Shown: positions 32,585 to 42,027 of the stretch, one piece after another | How the letters are laid out: the number at the start of each line of letters is the position of its first letter | Numbering within the stretch: the first letter of the stretch is position 1 | NCBI GenBank assembly: GCA_964017235.1 | Contig: OZ024934.1 | Span: 89,122,706-89,186,705, forward strand | Direction of reading: 5' to 3' | Length of the DNA stretch: 64,000 nucleotides | From: Sabellastarte sp. h YS-2021 | Taxonomy: Eukaryota; Annelida; Polychaeta; Sabellida; Sabellidae | Notes under the pieces: model-generated | Told to the model about the DNA's origin: nothing | The model's database searches: none | Seen by the model: the letters and a program-made list of their open reading frames with translations, nothing else | Translations under genes and position numbers: made by a program

Positions 32585-34570
32585 ATGTCTTCTCCTAGTC
32601 AAAGGAGAGGTGGGTGCGGACACATGATGGCGGGTTTTGATACCCACGCCGTTTGTGCCAGATGCCGTGACAAGAAGAAAGGCTCTGATCCATGCGTTGA
32701 AACCCCGCCTAAGCCTTGTTCTCATTGTGATTCCTTGTCGCCCCAACAATTAGCACAACTGTCCACTCCATCTTATCAACTCAAGAAGGAGAAGAAGAAA
32801 GACTCTAATTTGGCTTCTCCCGCCCAAGACACTCTCAGTCCCACCCTCATCGACCCGAACCTTGTGTCGGTAGTGGGGGTGGTTGATGGCCAGTCCTCTG
32901 GTTTGAGTGGGCCGGCGGAGAAAAAGGTGAAGAAAACAGAAAAGGCTGAAGCTAAGAAATCTTCTTCAAGGTCGGCCAAGTCTTCCAAGCCGGTGAAAGC
33001 CTCCAGCTCCGGCCAGGGCCCCTCTACCGACACCTCTACCGACCTTGCACTTTCTGAGTTGGACAAAAAGTGGTCGGAGAGACTCAACAAGTTAGAGGCC
33101 CTCTTGCTATCCAGAACACTGGACCGACCTCAAGAGACGGCTTTTAGTACTGTGAAGGTGACTCCCTCACATCCACCACCAGCTTCTGGGGGCAGACCGG
33201 AACCCTTTTTGAATCCTGCTACGCAGTCGATTCCACCGACCGACCTTGTTGCTGATGCACCGGCCTCTGATACTCCTATTCAACCGGCCTCAGTCAAGCC
33301 TTCAACATCTGGCCATCCAGCACCGGCTAATACAGGAGCTGTTCACAGACAATTAACCCCTGCTTTTGACACCAGCCGGAGAGATTCACCATCATCAAGT
33401 GACTCAGACTCTGACTCTTTGTCGTCTGACCGGCCTGTTGTGGATCTCCTCCCGGAGGAGGGTGAACTTTCTGATGGCCAGGATGGGGATTTGTCTGATC
33501 AAGAACAAGCTATGTCCGCAGAACAATCATATAGAGAGACAATGCGGGGCATACGCTCTTACATGGACTGGAGTCACATCCCAGATCTGGACTCAGGGAC
33601 AACTACTTCAGAAGACAACCCTTTTGCAGCCCCCAAGTCACAAGCTCCAGGAAAGGTGTCGGTCAATCTACCCACCGACGAGTGGCTTTGTCGAAAAATG
33701 TCGAAGCTTAACCTTACACTTGTTCAAGGTTATCCGACTCGCACCTCAGACTCTGGTGGACTTTTAAGGGACCAATTTGTGCGTGTTCCCAAATCTCAGC
33801 ATAAGTGGTACGGCTGTCAACCGGCTAAAAGCAAGGACTCTGAGAGTGTGTCTTCCTGGAATACCGGCTATTCGAGGCTGAATAGTACCTACCTCAGAAT
33901 TGCACGTCAGGCCGGTATAGCCTCATCTCCACCCATGTCACGCCAAGTCTCCCAAGAAACCCTCAGGAAGTGGGAGAGGTCGGCGCGTGAATCCACCGTC
34001 ATTTGCAACCAGGCAGCCTCTTTCAACAGGTGTCTGGTGAAAATACAGGACAACATGGGAGTACAGCTAAAGGCTATTAGGACAGATTCCAAAGGGAAAG
34101 CGTCAAACAAGGTGTCCGCGGCGGTTGATGAACTGCAGTTTCTATTGGATTTCAACAACAGTGTTTGCCAGGCCATGGCTAAAGCTATGGAACATTTAAC
34201 TGAATTCGTGTTCGTCAACATGGCCAATACTACACTACTTAGACGCGACTCCTACCTCAGTTACCTGAAAGCTGGGATCAAGGCAGACACACTCAATGCC
34301 TTACGCACTTCCCCTCTGCACTTGGAGACATTATTCCCGGATAGTTTAATAAAGAGGGCAGAAGAGGACATTTCGGAACACGACAAGGGTCGGTCCTCTT
34401 CAGTGTATAAGGACAGGAGATACCACCCTTATGAGAGGCCAGAATCCAAGTCGGACAAAAACCAGGACAGACCGGCTTGGAAGAACCTATCACGCACACA
34501 ACGTAGGAAGAACAAGGCCAGATCTCAACGTTCCTCCCGACCGGCCAAGGGTCAGCAGCAGTATAAATGA
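32585..34570 (+). CDS. DIRS copy C, gag-like ORF1 protein
   Basis: 661 codons from the first ATG downstream of the left terminal repeat. The N-terminus (residues 1-50) has a Cys/His cluster, CGHMMAGFDTHAVCARC then PCSHCDSL, likely a zinc-binding motif. It is followed by a Lys/Ser/Pro-rich region, an acidic segment (LLPEEGELSDGQDGD) and a helical region at about residues 340-600 (RLNSTYLRIARQAG, LLDFNNSVCQAMAKAMEHL). The C-terminus is very basic (RTQRRKNKARSQRSSRP), suited to nucleic-acid binding. It is assumed to package element RNA, by analogy with other DIRS ORF1 products. Its last 140 bp overlap the next frame, shifted +1, so a frameshift or re-initiation is needed to express the polymerase. 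Confidence 0.85.
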   Translation: MSSPSQRRGGCGHMMAGFDTHAVCARCRDKKKGSDPCVETPPKPCSHCDSLSPQQLAQLSTPSYQLKKEKKKDSNLASPAQDTLSPTLIDPNLVSVVGVVDGQSSGLSGPAEKKVKKTEKAEAKKSSSRSAKSSKPVKASSSGQGPSTDTSTDLALSELDKKWSERLNKLEALLLSRTLDRPQETAFSTVKVTPSHPPPASGGRPEPFLNPATQSIPPTDLVADAPASDTPIQPASVKPSTSGHPAPANTGAVHRQLTPAFDTSRRDSPSSSDSDSDSLSSDRPVVDLLPEEGELSDGQDGDLSDQEQAMSAEQSYRETMRGIRSYMDWSHIPDLDSGTTTSEDNPFAAPKSQAPGKVSVNLPTDEWLCRKMSKLNLTLVQGYPTRTSDSGGLLRDQFVRVPKSQHKWYGCQPAKSKDSESVSSWNTGYSRLNSTYLRIARQAGIASSPPMSRQVSQETLRKWERSARESTVICNQAASFNRCLVKIQDNMGVQLKAIRTDSKGKASNKVSAAVDELQFLLDFNNSVCQAMAKAMEHLTEFVFVNMANTTLLRRDSYLSYLKAGIKADTLNALRTSPLHLETLFPDSLIKRAEEDISEHDKGRSSSVYKDRRYHPYERPESKSDKNQDRPAWKNLSRTQRRKNKARSQRSSRPAKGQQQYK

Positions 34571-36872
34571 CAGTCAATGTTTAACTCAGTTAGATCCACT
34601 GCTGCTGACCGGGAGCCCTACAGGAAAGACAATGAACACTATGTTACCTGTAAACTTAAGTGTTGTTTATCATGCTCATACTGCACCCGGGCAATCACAA
34701 AGGAAAGATATAAGTCCCGGGTTAGCAGATTGTCAAGGCAAGAAAGACACATTAAAATATGTCAAAAGTGTTTCTTCTGTCATTCCATTGTCTTATGTCA
34801 ATCATGTTATCAGTGCCCCCAATGTTGTCACAAATCGGCCTGTAGGAACCAGACTACAAAATTTTTGGAAAACTTGGCTGGATCTGGGTGCCGGTCCGAA
34901 AGTGGTACAAATATTGAAAGAGGGTTATACCCTCCCCTTTCGGATCCGGCCAAAGCTGACAAGGTCCCCTATAGTCATCAGCTGTTATGGCAATCCTCGC
35001 AGGAACAGCTACCTGCTAGAGGCATTACATCAGCTTATGACCAAAAACGCCATAGAACTAGTAAACAAACAAAGGTCGTTAGGTTTCTCCAACAGACTGT
35101 TCTTGGTTCCCAAACCGGAAAACAAATGGAGACCTATCCTAGACCTAAGCAACCTAAACCAATTTCTCAAGGTGGAAAAATTCAAAATGGAGACACCGGA
35201 AACCATCAGGACTTCCCTCCAACAAGGGGAGTGGGTGACCTCAATAGACTTCAAGGACGCCTACTTCCACATACCAATACAAGAACAGTCCAGAAAATAT
35301 CTGAGATTTCATGTCCAGGGGCGGACCTACCAGTTCAAGGCTCTCCCTTTCGGGCTGGCCACAGCGCCCTTGGAGTTTACTATAATAGTAAAGGAGGTAA
35401 AACTGATGGCACTAAAACAGGGTATAAGAATCCACCAGTACCTAGACGACTGGTTGGTCAGAGCTTCATCCCACCGGGTATGTCTGCATCATACACAGAA
35501 ACTAATGCAGATATGCCAGAAATTGGGCTGGCTGGTGAACATAGAAAAGTCCGAATTGGAGCCCAAACAAATCTTCAACTTTGTAGGCTACCAATTCGAC
35601 CTTCAAGCGGGCCGGGTCAGACCCACTCCGGACCGGTGGCAGAATCTTCAGGACAAGATACTGCAGTTACTTGCCAGACCTTCTTGCTCAGCCCGGGATT
35701 TCATGTCTCTAGTAGGCTTACTGACAGCCACAGAAAAGCAGGTCCATCTAGGTCGGTTGCACATGAGACCAGTCCAATGGCATCTCAAAAACAATTGGAG
35801 GATACCGGAATCGTTAGAAAAGACAATTCCTCTTCCAAGATCTCTACACCCACACTTGCAGTGGTGGCTGAGAGAGGAAAATGTCCTCACAGGCCAACCC
35901 CTACATCCAGCAAAACACGCCTTACAGATCTTTACCGACGCGTCAAAAGAAGGCTGGGGCGCTCATTTAAACGAACATACTGCAAGAGGGGTGTGGTCCA
36001 TTCCGGAAAGCAAACTGCACATAAACTATCTGGAACTCAAAGCCGTCTTCCTAGCCTTAAAGCAATTCCAGGACTTCTGTTCAAACAAGACAGTCCTGGT
36101 GGCCACAGACAACACCACTGTGGTGGCCTACATAAACAAGGAAGGAGGCATGAAGTCAGGCCAACTATGTGCACTGCTCTGGAGGATCCTAACCTGGTGC
36201 AACAGGAACCAAGTGACTCTAAGGGCGCGTCACATCCCAGGCCGGTTGAACGTGGTAGCAGACAAGCTATCCAGGCTAGGGCAGATTATTCAGACAGAAT
36301 GGTCTCTGCTTCCCCAAGTGTTCGACCTTATATGCAACAGGTGGCATCGACCTCGAATAGATCTTTTTGCCACCAGATTCAACACCAAACTCCCAATGTT
36401 TGTGTCACCGGTGCCAGATCCGACGGCCACTGCAGTGGACGCACTGAGTCTGTCATGGGAGGATCTGGACGCCTATGCTTTCCCACCAGCAGCCATCTTG
36501 GGCAAAGTGGTGGAGAAACTTCTGGACTGCCCTTGCAAAAGAATGATTCTTATTGCCCCAGGGTGGCCGAACATGACTTGGTTTTGGGACCTGGTGGAAA
36601 TGTCCAGCCAAATCCCACTGAGCCTGCCTCATTTACCCAACCTCCTGTCTCAACCCTTCAATCAAACGCCTCACAGGAGTCTCACAAATCTAAATCTCCA
36701 TGCCTGGCTCCTAGAGCCACTGCAATCAAAAAACAGGGATTCTCTGAGGCAGTGGCGGCAAGAATTGAAGCTCCTCAGAGGGGCTCTACCAGATCAGTCT
36801 ATGAGGCAAAATGGACCATTTTTACAAAATGGTGCATCACTAATAAGGTGGACTTCAGGGCACCCCCTGTGA
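34431..36872 (+). CDS. DIRS copy C, reverse transcriptase / RNase H / methyltransferase-like polyprotein
   Basis: 813 codons, uninterrupted. Reverse transcriptase: ILDLSNLNQFLKVEKFKMET, then IDFKDAYFHIPI (catalytic Asp at about residue 273), FKALPFGLATAP and HQYLDDWLV (YLDD, Asp 339/340). RNase H: FTDASKEGWGAHL (Asp 503), YLELKAV (Glu 535), ATDNTTVVAYIN (Asp 560) and VVADKLSRL (Asp 611), all four acidic residues present. Residues of about 630-720 (IDLFATRFNTKLPMFVSPVP, AYAFPPAAIL, LIAPGWPNMTWF) resemble the Dam-like methyltransferase segment described in DIRS elements; an AFPP sits where DPPY-type motifs lie, so activity is doubtful. The frame overlaps ORF1 at its start and the recombinase frame at its end. 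The start codon is uncertain. Confidence 0.9.
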   Translation: MRGQNPSRTKTRTDRLGRTYHAHNVGRTRPDLNVPPDRPRVSSSINDSQCLTQLDPLLLTGSPTGKTMNTMLPVNLSVVYHAHTAPGQSQRKDISPGLADCQGKKDTLKYVKSVSSVIPLSYVNHVISAPNVVTNRPVGTRLQNFWKTWLDLGAGPKVVQILKEGYTLPFRIRPKLTRSPIVISCYGNPRRNSYLLEALHQLMTKNAIELVNKQRSLGFSNRLFLVPKPENKWRPILDLSNLNQFLKVEKFKMETPETIRTSLQQGEWVTSIDFKDAYFHIPIQEQSRKYLRFHVQGRTYQFKALPFGLATAPLEFTIIVKEVKLMALKQGIRIHQYLDDWLVRASSHRVCLHHTQKLMQICQKLGWLVNIEKSELEPKQIFNFVGYQFDLQAGRVRPTPDRWQNLQDKILQLLARPSCSARDFMSLVGLLTATEKQVHLGRLHMRPVQWHLKNNWRIPESLEKTIPLPRSLHPHLQWWLREENVLTGQPLHPAKHALQIFTDASKEGWGAHLNEHTARGVWSIPESKLHINYLELKAVFLALKQFQDFCSNKTVLVATDNTTVVAYINKEGGMKSGQLCALLWRILTWCNRNQVTLRARHIPGRLNVVADKLSRLGQIIQTEWSLLPQVFDLICNRWHRPRIDLFATRFNTKLPMFVSPVPDPTATAVDALSLSWEDLDAYAFPPAAILGKVVEKLLDCPCKRMILIAPGWPNMTWFWDLVEMSSQIPLSLPHLPNLLSQPFNQTPHRSLTNLNLHAWLLEPLQSKNRDSLRQWRQELKLLRGALPDQSMRQNGPFLQNGASLIRWTSGHPL

Positions 36873-37786
36873 AGTCAGTTGCTGAGTTCCTGATGTACCT
36901 TTTTGAGGACAGGAAACTTCAGCCCAGCACCATTGATGGTTACAGATCTGCCATTGCTGACAAGTTAGGGAATTCGCCCAACAATCTCAGCAAAGACGAA
37001 AACCTCACTCGTCTCCTGGATAGTTTCCATAGAGACAGGCCCAAGGGTAGAAGAGGTATTCCCTCTTGGAATCTCTCGCTGGTCTTACATCAGCTTACAA
37101 AACCCCCCTTTGAACCACTTAAAGACGCTACCTTGAAACATTTAACGTTCAAGACAGTCTTCCTTCTGGCTTTGGGGTCGGGCAAGCGTAGGAGTGAGAT
37201 CCATGCCTGGCAAAATAAAAACATCAGGCACCAATCCGATTGGTCAAAAGTGTCACTGTATCCATCTCCCAGCTTTCTCTCAAAGAATCAGCTGGCCAAA
37301 GAGGGTCCGGACAGTGTTGCCCCGGTAGTTATTCCAGCCCTGGCTCCGACCCTGGATAAATCCCTCAAATCTGATCGGTCACTATGTCCAGTCAGAGCAC
37401 TTCGGTACTACTTGGACAGGACCTCAGATATCAGGCAGAACAAAGAATTAGTTTTTGTCTCCTTCAAGAAAGGTTTTGACAAAGATATTTCCCCTGCCAC
37501 CATCTCCTCGTGGATCAAACAGACAGTGATCCTATGTTATGAGCTCTCGGATCAGGAGGCACACACCTTACATCAGGTCAAGGCTCATGATGTTAGAGCC
37601 TTTGCTGCCTCAAAAGCCTTCCAGTCAGGAATTTCCCTGGAACAAATTTTATCAGCCTGCCACTGGAAGTCACATAACACCTTCACTCAATTCTACTTGA
37701 AGGATGTGGCCTGGGCTGACACAGAGCTTTTCCACCTGGGTCCGGTTGTGGCTGCTCAGCAGATCCACCCGGAGACCAAGGTATAG
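34577..37786 (+). CDS. DIRS copy C, tyrosine recombinase (open frame overlaps RT)
   Basis: The frame is open for 1,069 codons, but only the last 360 or so (from about 36700) look like a folded protein: KKQGFSEAVAARIEAPQR, then an N-terminal core-binding domain (KSVAEFLMYLFEDR) and a catalytic domain. Catalytic residues are in place: Arg in GSGKRRSEIHA (about residue 871), His-x-x-Arg in KAHDVRAFAA (1004 and 1007), His-Trp in CHWKSHNTF (1029-1030) and the Tyr nucleophile in FTQFYLKDV (1040). It would integrate the circular DNA form without target duplication. The first two thirds overlap the RT/RNase H frame and are probably not expressed from 34577; the real start is unknown. Confidence 0.88.
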   Translation: MFNSVRSTAADREPYRKDNEHYVTCKLKCCLSCSYCTRAITKERYKSRVSRLSRQERHIKICQKCFFCHSIVLCQSCYQCPQCCHKSACRNQTTKFLENLAGSGCRSESGTNIERGLYPPLSDPAKADKVPYSHQLLWQSSQEQLPARGITSAYDQKRHRTSKQTKVVRFLQQTVLGSQTGKQMETYPRPKQPKPISQGGKIQNGDTGNHQDFPPTRGVGDLNRLQGRLLPHTNTRTVQKISEISCPGADLPVQGSPFRAGHSALGVYYNSKGGKTDGTKTGYKNPPVPRRLVGQSFIPPGMSASYTETNADMPEIGLAGEHRKVRIGAQTNLQLCRLPIRPSSGPGQTHSGPVAESSGQDTAVTCQTFLLSPGFHVSSRLTDSHRKAGPSRSVAHETSPMASQKQLEDTGIVRKDNSSSKISTPTLAVVAERGKCPHRPTPTSSKTRLTDLYRRVKRRLGRSFKRTYCKRGVVHSGKQTAHKLSGTQSRLPSLKAIPGLLFKQDSPGGHRQHHCGGLHKQGRRHEVRPTMCTALEDPNLVQQEPSDSKGASHPRPVERGSRQAIQARADYSDRMVSASPSVRPYMQQVASTSNRSFCHQIQHQTPNVCVTGARSDGHCSGRTESVMGGSGRLCFPTSSHLGQSGGETSGLPLQKNDSYCPRVAEHDLVLGPGGNVQPNPTEPASFTQPPVSTLQSNASQESHKSKSPCLAPRATAIKKQGFSEAVAARIEAPQRGSTRSVYEAKWTIFTKWCITNKVDFRAPPVKSVAEFLMYLFEDRKLQPSTIDGYRSAIADKLGNSPNNLSKDENLTRLLDSFHRDRPKGRRGIPSWNLSLVLHQLTKPPFEPLKDATLKHLTFKTVFLLALGSGKRRSEIHAWQNKNIRHQSDWSKVSLYPSPSFLSKNQLAKEGPDSVAPVVIPALAPTLDKSLKSDRSLCPVRALRYYLDRTSDIRQNKELVFVSFKKGFDKDISPATISSWIKQTVILCYELSDQEAHTLHQVKAHDVRAFAASKAFQSGISLEQILSACHWKSHNTFTQFYLKDVAWADTELFHLGPVVAAQQIHPETKV

Positions 37787-37837
37787 AGGAGATAAAACAC
37801 ACATATATATATGTAAATACTGTGTATACAATTAAGA

Positions 37838-37840
<3 letters not shown>

Positions 37841-37874
<34 letters not shown>
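37841..37874. repeat. Poly-A run in DIRS copy C
   Basis: About 34 A residues lie 55 bp downstream of the recombinase stop codon. It could be a fossil of a captured poly(A) tail or a slippage tract; the length is uncertain. Confidence 0.85.
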
Positions 37875-37876
<2 letters not shown>

Positions 37877-38153
37877 GGATCGTGCTTCCTTCGGGAGGTC
37901 CCTTTTATTTCTATGGGATTGAACTCATCCCTCTCTTCCCCTACCTCAGAGCAGGTCTGTTATAAAAAGGGGGGGGGGCAGCAAGGTCGATTCTGACGGT
38001 TTATCCTCCGGATAACCGGGTGATGATATTCGACCATAGCCTCAAGGGTCATTGACCTCAAGATCTGGCTAGGCTTAAAATGGAGTTTGCTGTCAATACC
38101 ATGAGTCAATTTAGTCCCTAGTAATTTACCCGCCGACCAAGCGGTAGTTATTC

Positions 38154-38250
38154 AGCAATTGTCCATTGGATAGGATGTATTAACGCAATAAAATTGCAAA
38201 TTTAATAAGTAAATTAAATTTTTATAAGTTAATACCCTATCCAATGGACA
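38154..38250 (+). repeat. Internal complementary region of DIRS copy C
   Basis: AGCAATTGTCCATTGGATAG to CGCAATAAAA is the reverse complement of the left outer end (32272-32310). The adjoining TTGCAAATTTAATAAG to CCAATGGACA is the reverse complement of the right outer end (38469-38525). The junction between the halves equals the circle junction of the element. Confidence 0.95.
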
Positions 38251-38310
38251 GGCAAGACCCTCCCACCGACCCCGCTGTTAATTTACTAGGGGTCTTTATT
38301 ATGTTTAGAC

Positions 38311-38483
38311 AACGAAAAAGATGCCATGACGTCACTCTGTCTAGACAGGAAGGAAGTACGACACGCCACCTGGCGAGTGCACAGAGTAAGGACCGGCTGG
38401 CCGGTGGAGACACAGGACGTCTTTTTCTGACGTTTGGCGGGCCGGTCTCGCCGACCGGAGTTAGCAATTGTCCATTGGATAGG
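38311..38483 (+). repeat. Right inverted terminal repeat of DIRS copy C
   Basis: Reverse complement of 32291-32463. The outermost 42 bp (38484-38525) do not pair with the left terminus but are represented in the internal complementary region. Confidence 0.9.
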
Positions 38484-38650
38484 GTATTAACTTATAAAAA
38501 TTTAATTTACTTATTAAATTTGCAAATTTGTACCTGTTAAGTGGTATGTTTCGATATTGATATTATACTCTACATTATTGATATCGGCAAATGTAGCGTG
38601 AATCGATAAATATTGCAATATCGATAAACAATACCAGCACTACTAGACTT

Positions 38651-41600
38651 CCTGTACATATAAGTAACTGATCACATGTTTTGCCAAAGAAAAACTGTAA
38701 ATTGTTCATTGTCACAAAGGTTGAAATGACCATTAAAGTTCAAGAAAATATATAATTCGTCAAAGAAACTCTGAAACTAAAAATTTGGCTGCTTTATTAC
38801 GAGCAGCTTAACGCCCAACCCCCACTCTCCCAAAAATCTGCTTTTATCGCCCAACTGCATAACAACAAGTTGTCCTGGTGAATTATAATTTTTTCTTTGA
38901 GTAAAAAGAGTCTGAGTGGTTAGCAAGTGAGGTATTTCATCACTTTGCTCTCACGAATCAGAATCCATGGGAGATGGTTCCTTTTGAGAAGTAAACCTGA
39001 CTCGCACTGTGACAAGTGTAAATGACTTAGTATTAACAGTGATATGACTAATTCTTGTAGTGTGAGTATTACAGACATATATTAACGAATTTGTATTTGT
39101 GGCCATACGACTAATTCTAGTCTTCCAGTATATGTTTTCTTTTGAACGATTCATCGGGTATCCTTTATATGTTGATCTGTATTTGTGTGTTGTGATTTTG
39201 TTTGTCGGCTGACTTGTCTTGCCATATGTGTTGGGTAACAAATATAAGAAAATCAAAATAAATGAAAAGGTTCACTTTCACTGAGCTTTATCGATCCTAG
39301 CTGTGTATGCTGCTCTTTCAAATGTATGGGGTTTTTTTTACTTTTGCCCATATGGGTTAGACATCTACATTTAATAATTTTTTAAATAAGTTCTGTGTAA
39401 GTTCAGAACAAGTGTGAGTCCTGTTTAGGTTCAAGTGGAACCAGCCCTGAGTTACCTAGATCAGAAAATTCAGTGCTTTCAGTGGGGATGAGTCAGTAGC
39501 AGTGGTATCAAGACCATTTTACTAAAATACAGTCATAAAAATTAACAACCTGCATCTCAGTTGTCAGCACAAATAATTGTGGGAATATTAGAAACAAATC
39601 CCAAATCTGAAGAAATTATATCCAATATATTATGTAGATTTTTAGGCTTCTACAGGGATTTTTGTGTGCAGAGCTGCTTTGTTTTGTTTTCATAAACTTT
39701 CTCCCTGTCAGTGGCCTATTCAATTGGGGATGTACTTGTACACAAATTGCTTTTAGTACCCCAGAATTAAAATGGTTTTGGAGGTGCTTGGATACCAAAA
39801 TGGGAAAATCTGGTGCCAACCTGCGCTAGATTTTAGAGGTATGAAGTAGAAGTTAGCCTTAACTGAAACCAAAACCTGTAAATAATTGTCCTTCATACAG
39901 AGCCTACTACATGTAAATTGTGATCGGTCAAGTGGTATGTATAACTTAACAGTCATTGTAACAATCGAGTATTGGTCAAGTAGCAGAAAATACTGAAGCA
40001 AGAAATGTAAAAGGCACCACTCTTGGGGCGCCTTTAAAAGCAAGAAAAAAAAATCAGAATTTTTACCAACTTTGCATTAGCGGATATCAGAGGCTAATGG
40101 TCGGACAGGTTCTGAATATTGAAATCAGTTTTCGAGTCTCAGAAACTGAACAAAATCCCAGATTTCGAATGCCTGCACTGATATGCTGAAAATTTATCAC
40201 TACCGTACATGAGCCATGATTTAAACAGGATATATGTATTTGCGAGATATTTTCAAGCTTATAAACGTCATTGACAATAAGTATAAGGTAAAAATGTGAG
40301 ATTTTTCCTCAGATTTATATGTTTTTGATTGTGTTGAAATATTAACCCAGAGAAAGCTTAATATAATGATATTTTCAATTACCGGTACTTAAATATTGTT
40401 TGTGGATTTCGTCATTTCTATCAAAACGAAACAAAATACCGTATGCTGTTCACCATTCACATCACTACTTAATGCACTCACAAATATCAAAAATAGGTTA
40501 AGAATATTCCACAAGTCAGTAGAAGGCAGCTCTACAGACTGGTGAATTTCTCATTTCTTGCTCAGACCAAGTTGCTTTATATCGTGCAAATATTGTTGTG
40601 AAATTGTTGCTGTAAAATACAAATTGTAACCAAGTTTTTCCATAAAATGAACAAAGTCAGAAGGAATCTAATATAAGTAATGGCCAAGACTCCATTGAAG
40701 TCAGAATATAATATTTACACCAAGAACTATATCAGGGACATTAATCTCTTATCTCTTACACCAACTGATGAAGGTAAGTTCTGTACATGGCTAGTAGGTC
40801 GAATATGGCAAGAAAAAAATGTTCATCGTTCAAGGAATTTATCAGAGGGCTCAATCATAAATTTGGCAAAGCAATTGCATTCAGATGTATGGTGGTATGC
40901 ATTACAAATAGTGCCTGGGATTATCAGTGATTTCTGTAGATTGAGCATAACCTGTTAGAAGCGTGATCAACTCGAGTAAATCAAAGAATTTAAAATAAAA
41001 TAAGATAGTGTCGAAACATTATCACTAGTTGTATTTTTTACCATTTTATTGCAAAGAAGTAATCATTGTTGCCGGTTAAATTGTACAGGTGTACATGTGC
41101 AGTGCATGGAAGAGCCGCTAAGTAAGGTAAATCAAAAAGCGACCATTAGTCATTGTGTTTTAAGTTTTGATGGTTTGCTCAGTTTCAAAAGTGACATTTC
41201 ATAAAGCAAGTACATCATTATTAAATTTTTAAAAACTGAAGTTTAAATTGTGTAAATCGATGTTATCTCAAAATATCACTCACCGAGTTACGACTCAGGT
41301 AGTTGCCAACTCATGCCAGCATTAATTACTAACGTCTTGAGTGACAAGTATAAGCTACTAAAAATATTGATGTAATTGAAAGCAGAGCAGTCTGTAAGTT
41401 GAACCAGTGTTAAGTTGAATAGATACATAAGTAGAACTGGAACCCCATACCATGGATATTGGAGGTTCTAGTTGCACAGAGTGCGCTGTAGAAAACCTAA
41501 ATGAATCAATGAAAAGTTCCCACCGTTTCGTTTTCAGAATACTTTTTGAATGGATTGTGTTCCTTTGAGAACTTCTAACAAGATTTCTATTTGTAGACTT

Positions 41601-42027
41601 TCGACTGTAAATGATTTAGTTATGTACTTTGGAGTGAATTTGCCCTGGACAAGACATTTAACTTGTTGGCCAATGTAGTATTTCTGTTTTGAGTGAATTT
41701 GCACAAGACAAGACCTTTGACTTGTAGTGTCATATGTTCTGTATATCACTACAGCAACAAATCTCAAAAACTGTGTTCACATTGTTGTTTTGTTACAATC
41801 CTTGCTTACATACATATACATATATTCTTTTGCCATATATATATATTTATTTTAAACTGTTATTTTTATTTTAGCCTGTGTTTTCTAGAGGGTAGGTTAC
41901 ATCTTCTATGGTGACTGTTGTCTGTATCTCTCTTGTAACTGGATTCTCACAGTTGAGGCCTATAGTGTTAGTGACTAAATAACAGTAGATATGGAGTCTG
42001 TAGAACTCTAACATTGTGGAATAGAGT
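38651..42027. other. Intergenic, two decayed MITE relics
   Basis: Around 39530-39830 is a diverged relative of the hAT MITE at 20370. Around 40080-40468 is a diverged relative of the MITE at 19847 (TTTGTGGATTTCG, ATCAAAACGAAACAAAATACCG, ending ACATCACTA). A 92-codon frame at 40680 has no recognisable similarity or splice context, and I do not call it a gene. Nothing else was seen. Confidence 0.5.

Larger units (their letters stand above)
32272..38525 (+). mobile_element. DIRS-like retrotransposon, copy C, apparently intact
   Basis: About 6,254 bp from TTTTATTGCGTTAATAC to AAATTTGCAA. It has 173-bp inverted terminal repeats, three long overlapping + strand frames (gag-like; RT/RNase H/methyltransferase-like; tyrosine recombinase) and an internal complementary region at 38154-38250 matching both outer ends. 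No target duplication is evident relative to the unoccupied MITE, as expected for tyrosine-recombinase integration of a circular intermediate. Gene order (RT before recombinase) follows animal DIRS elements. Copies A and B belong to a related but distinct family with different termini. Confidence 0.92.
32013..38642 (+). mobile_element. hAT-type MITE split by DIRS copy C
   Basis: The two halves, 32013-32271 and 38526-38642, rejoin to the same sequence as the MITE at 4352-4726, with ends TAGTGTTGGTAT and ATACCAGCACTA. Flanks CTACACTT (32005-32012) and CTAGACTT (38643-38650) are a 7-of-8 target duplication. The interruption falls where the intact copy reads GAAAAACACCATAGTTGTACC (4599-4619). Confidence 0.9.

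Noticed and set aside
39530..39830. Complete hAT MITE related to 20370-20738
   Set aside because: Internal words match, but the termini and an 8-bp duplication could not be located with confidence, so it is listed only as a relic.
40680..40958. 92-codon ORF (MAKTPLKSEYNIYTKN...)
   Set aside because: No recognisable motif, no splice context, AT-rich composition like its flanks; probably chance.
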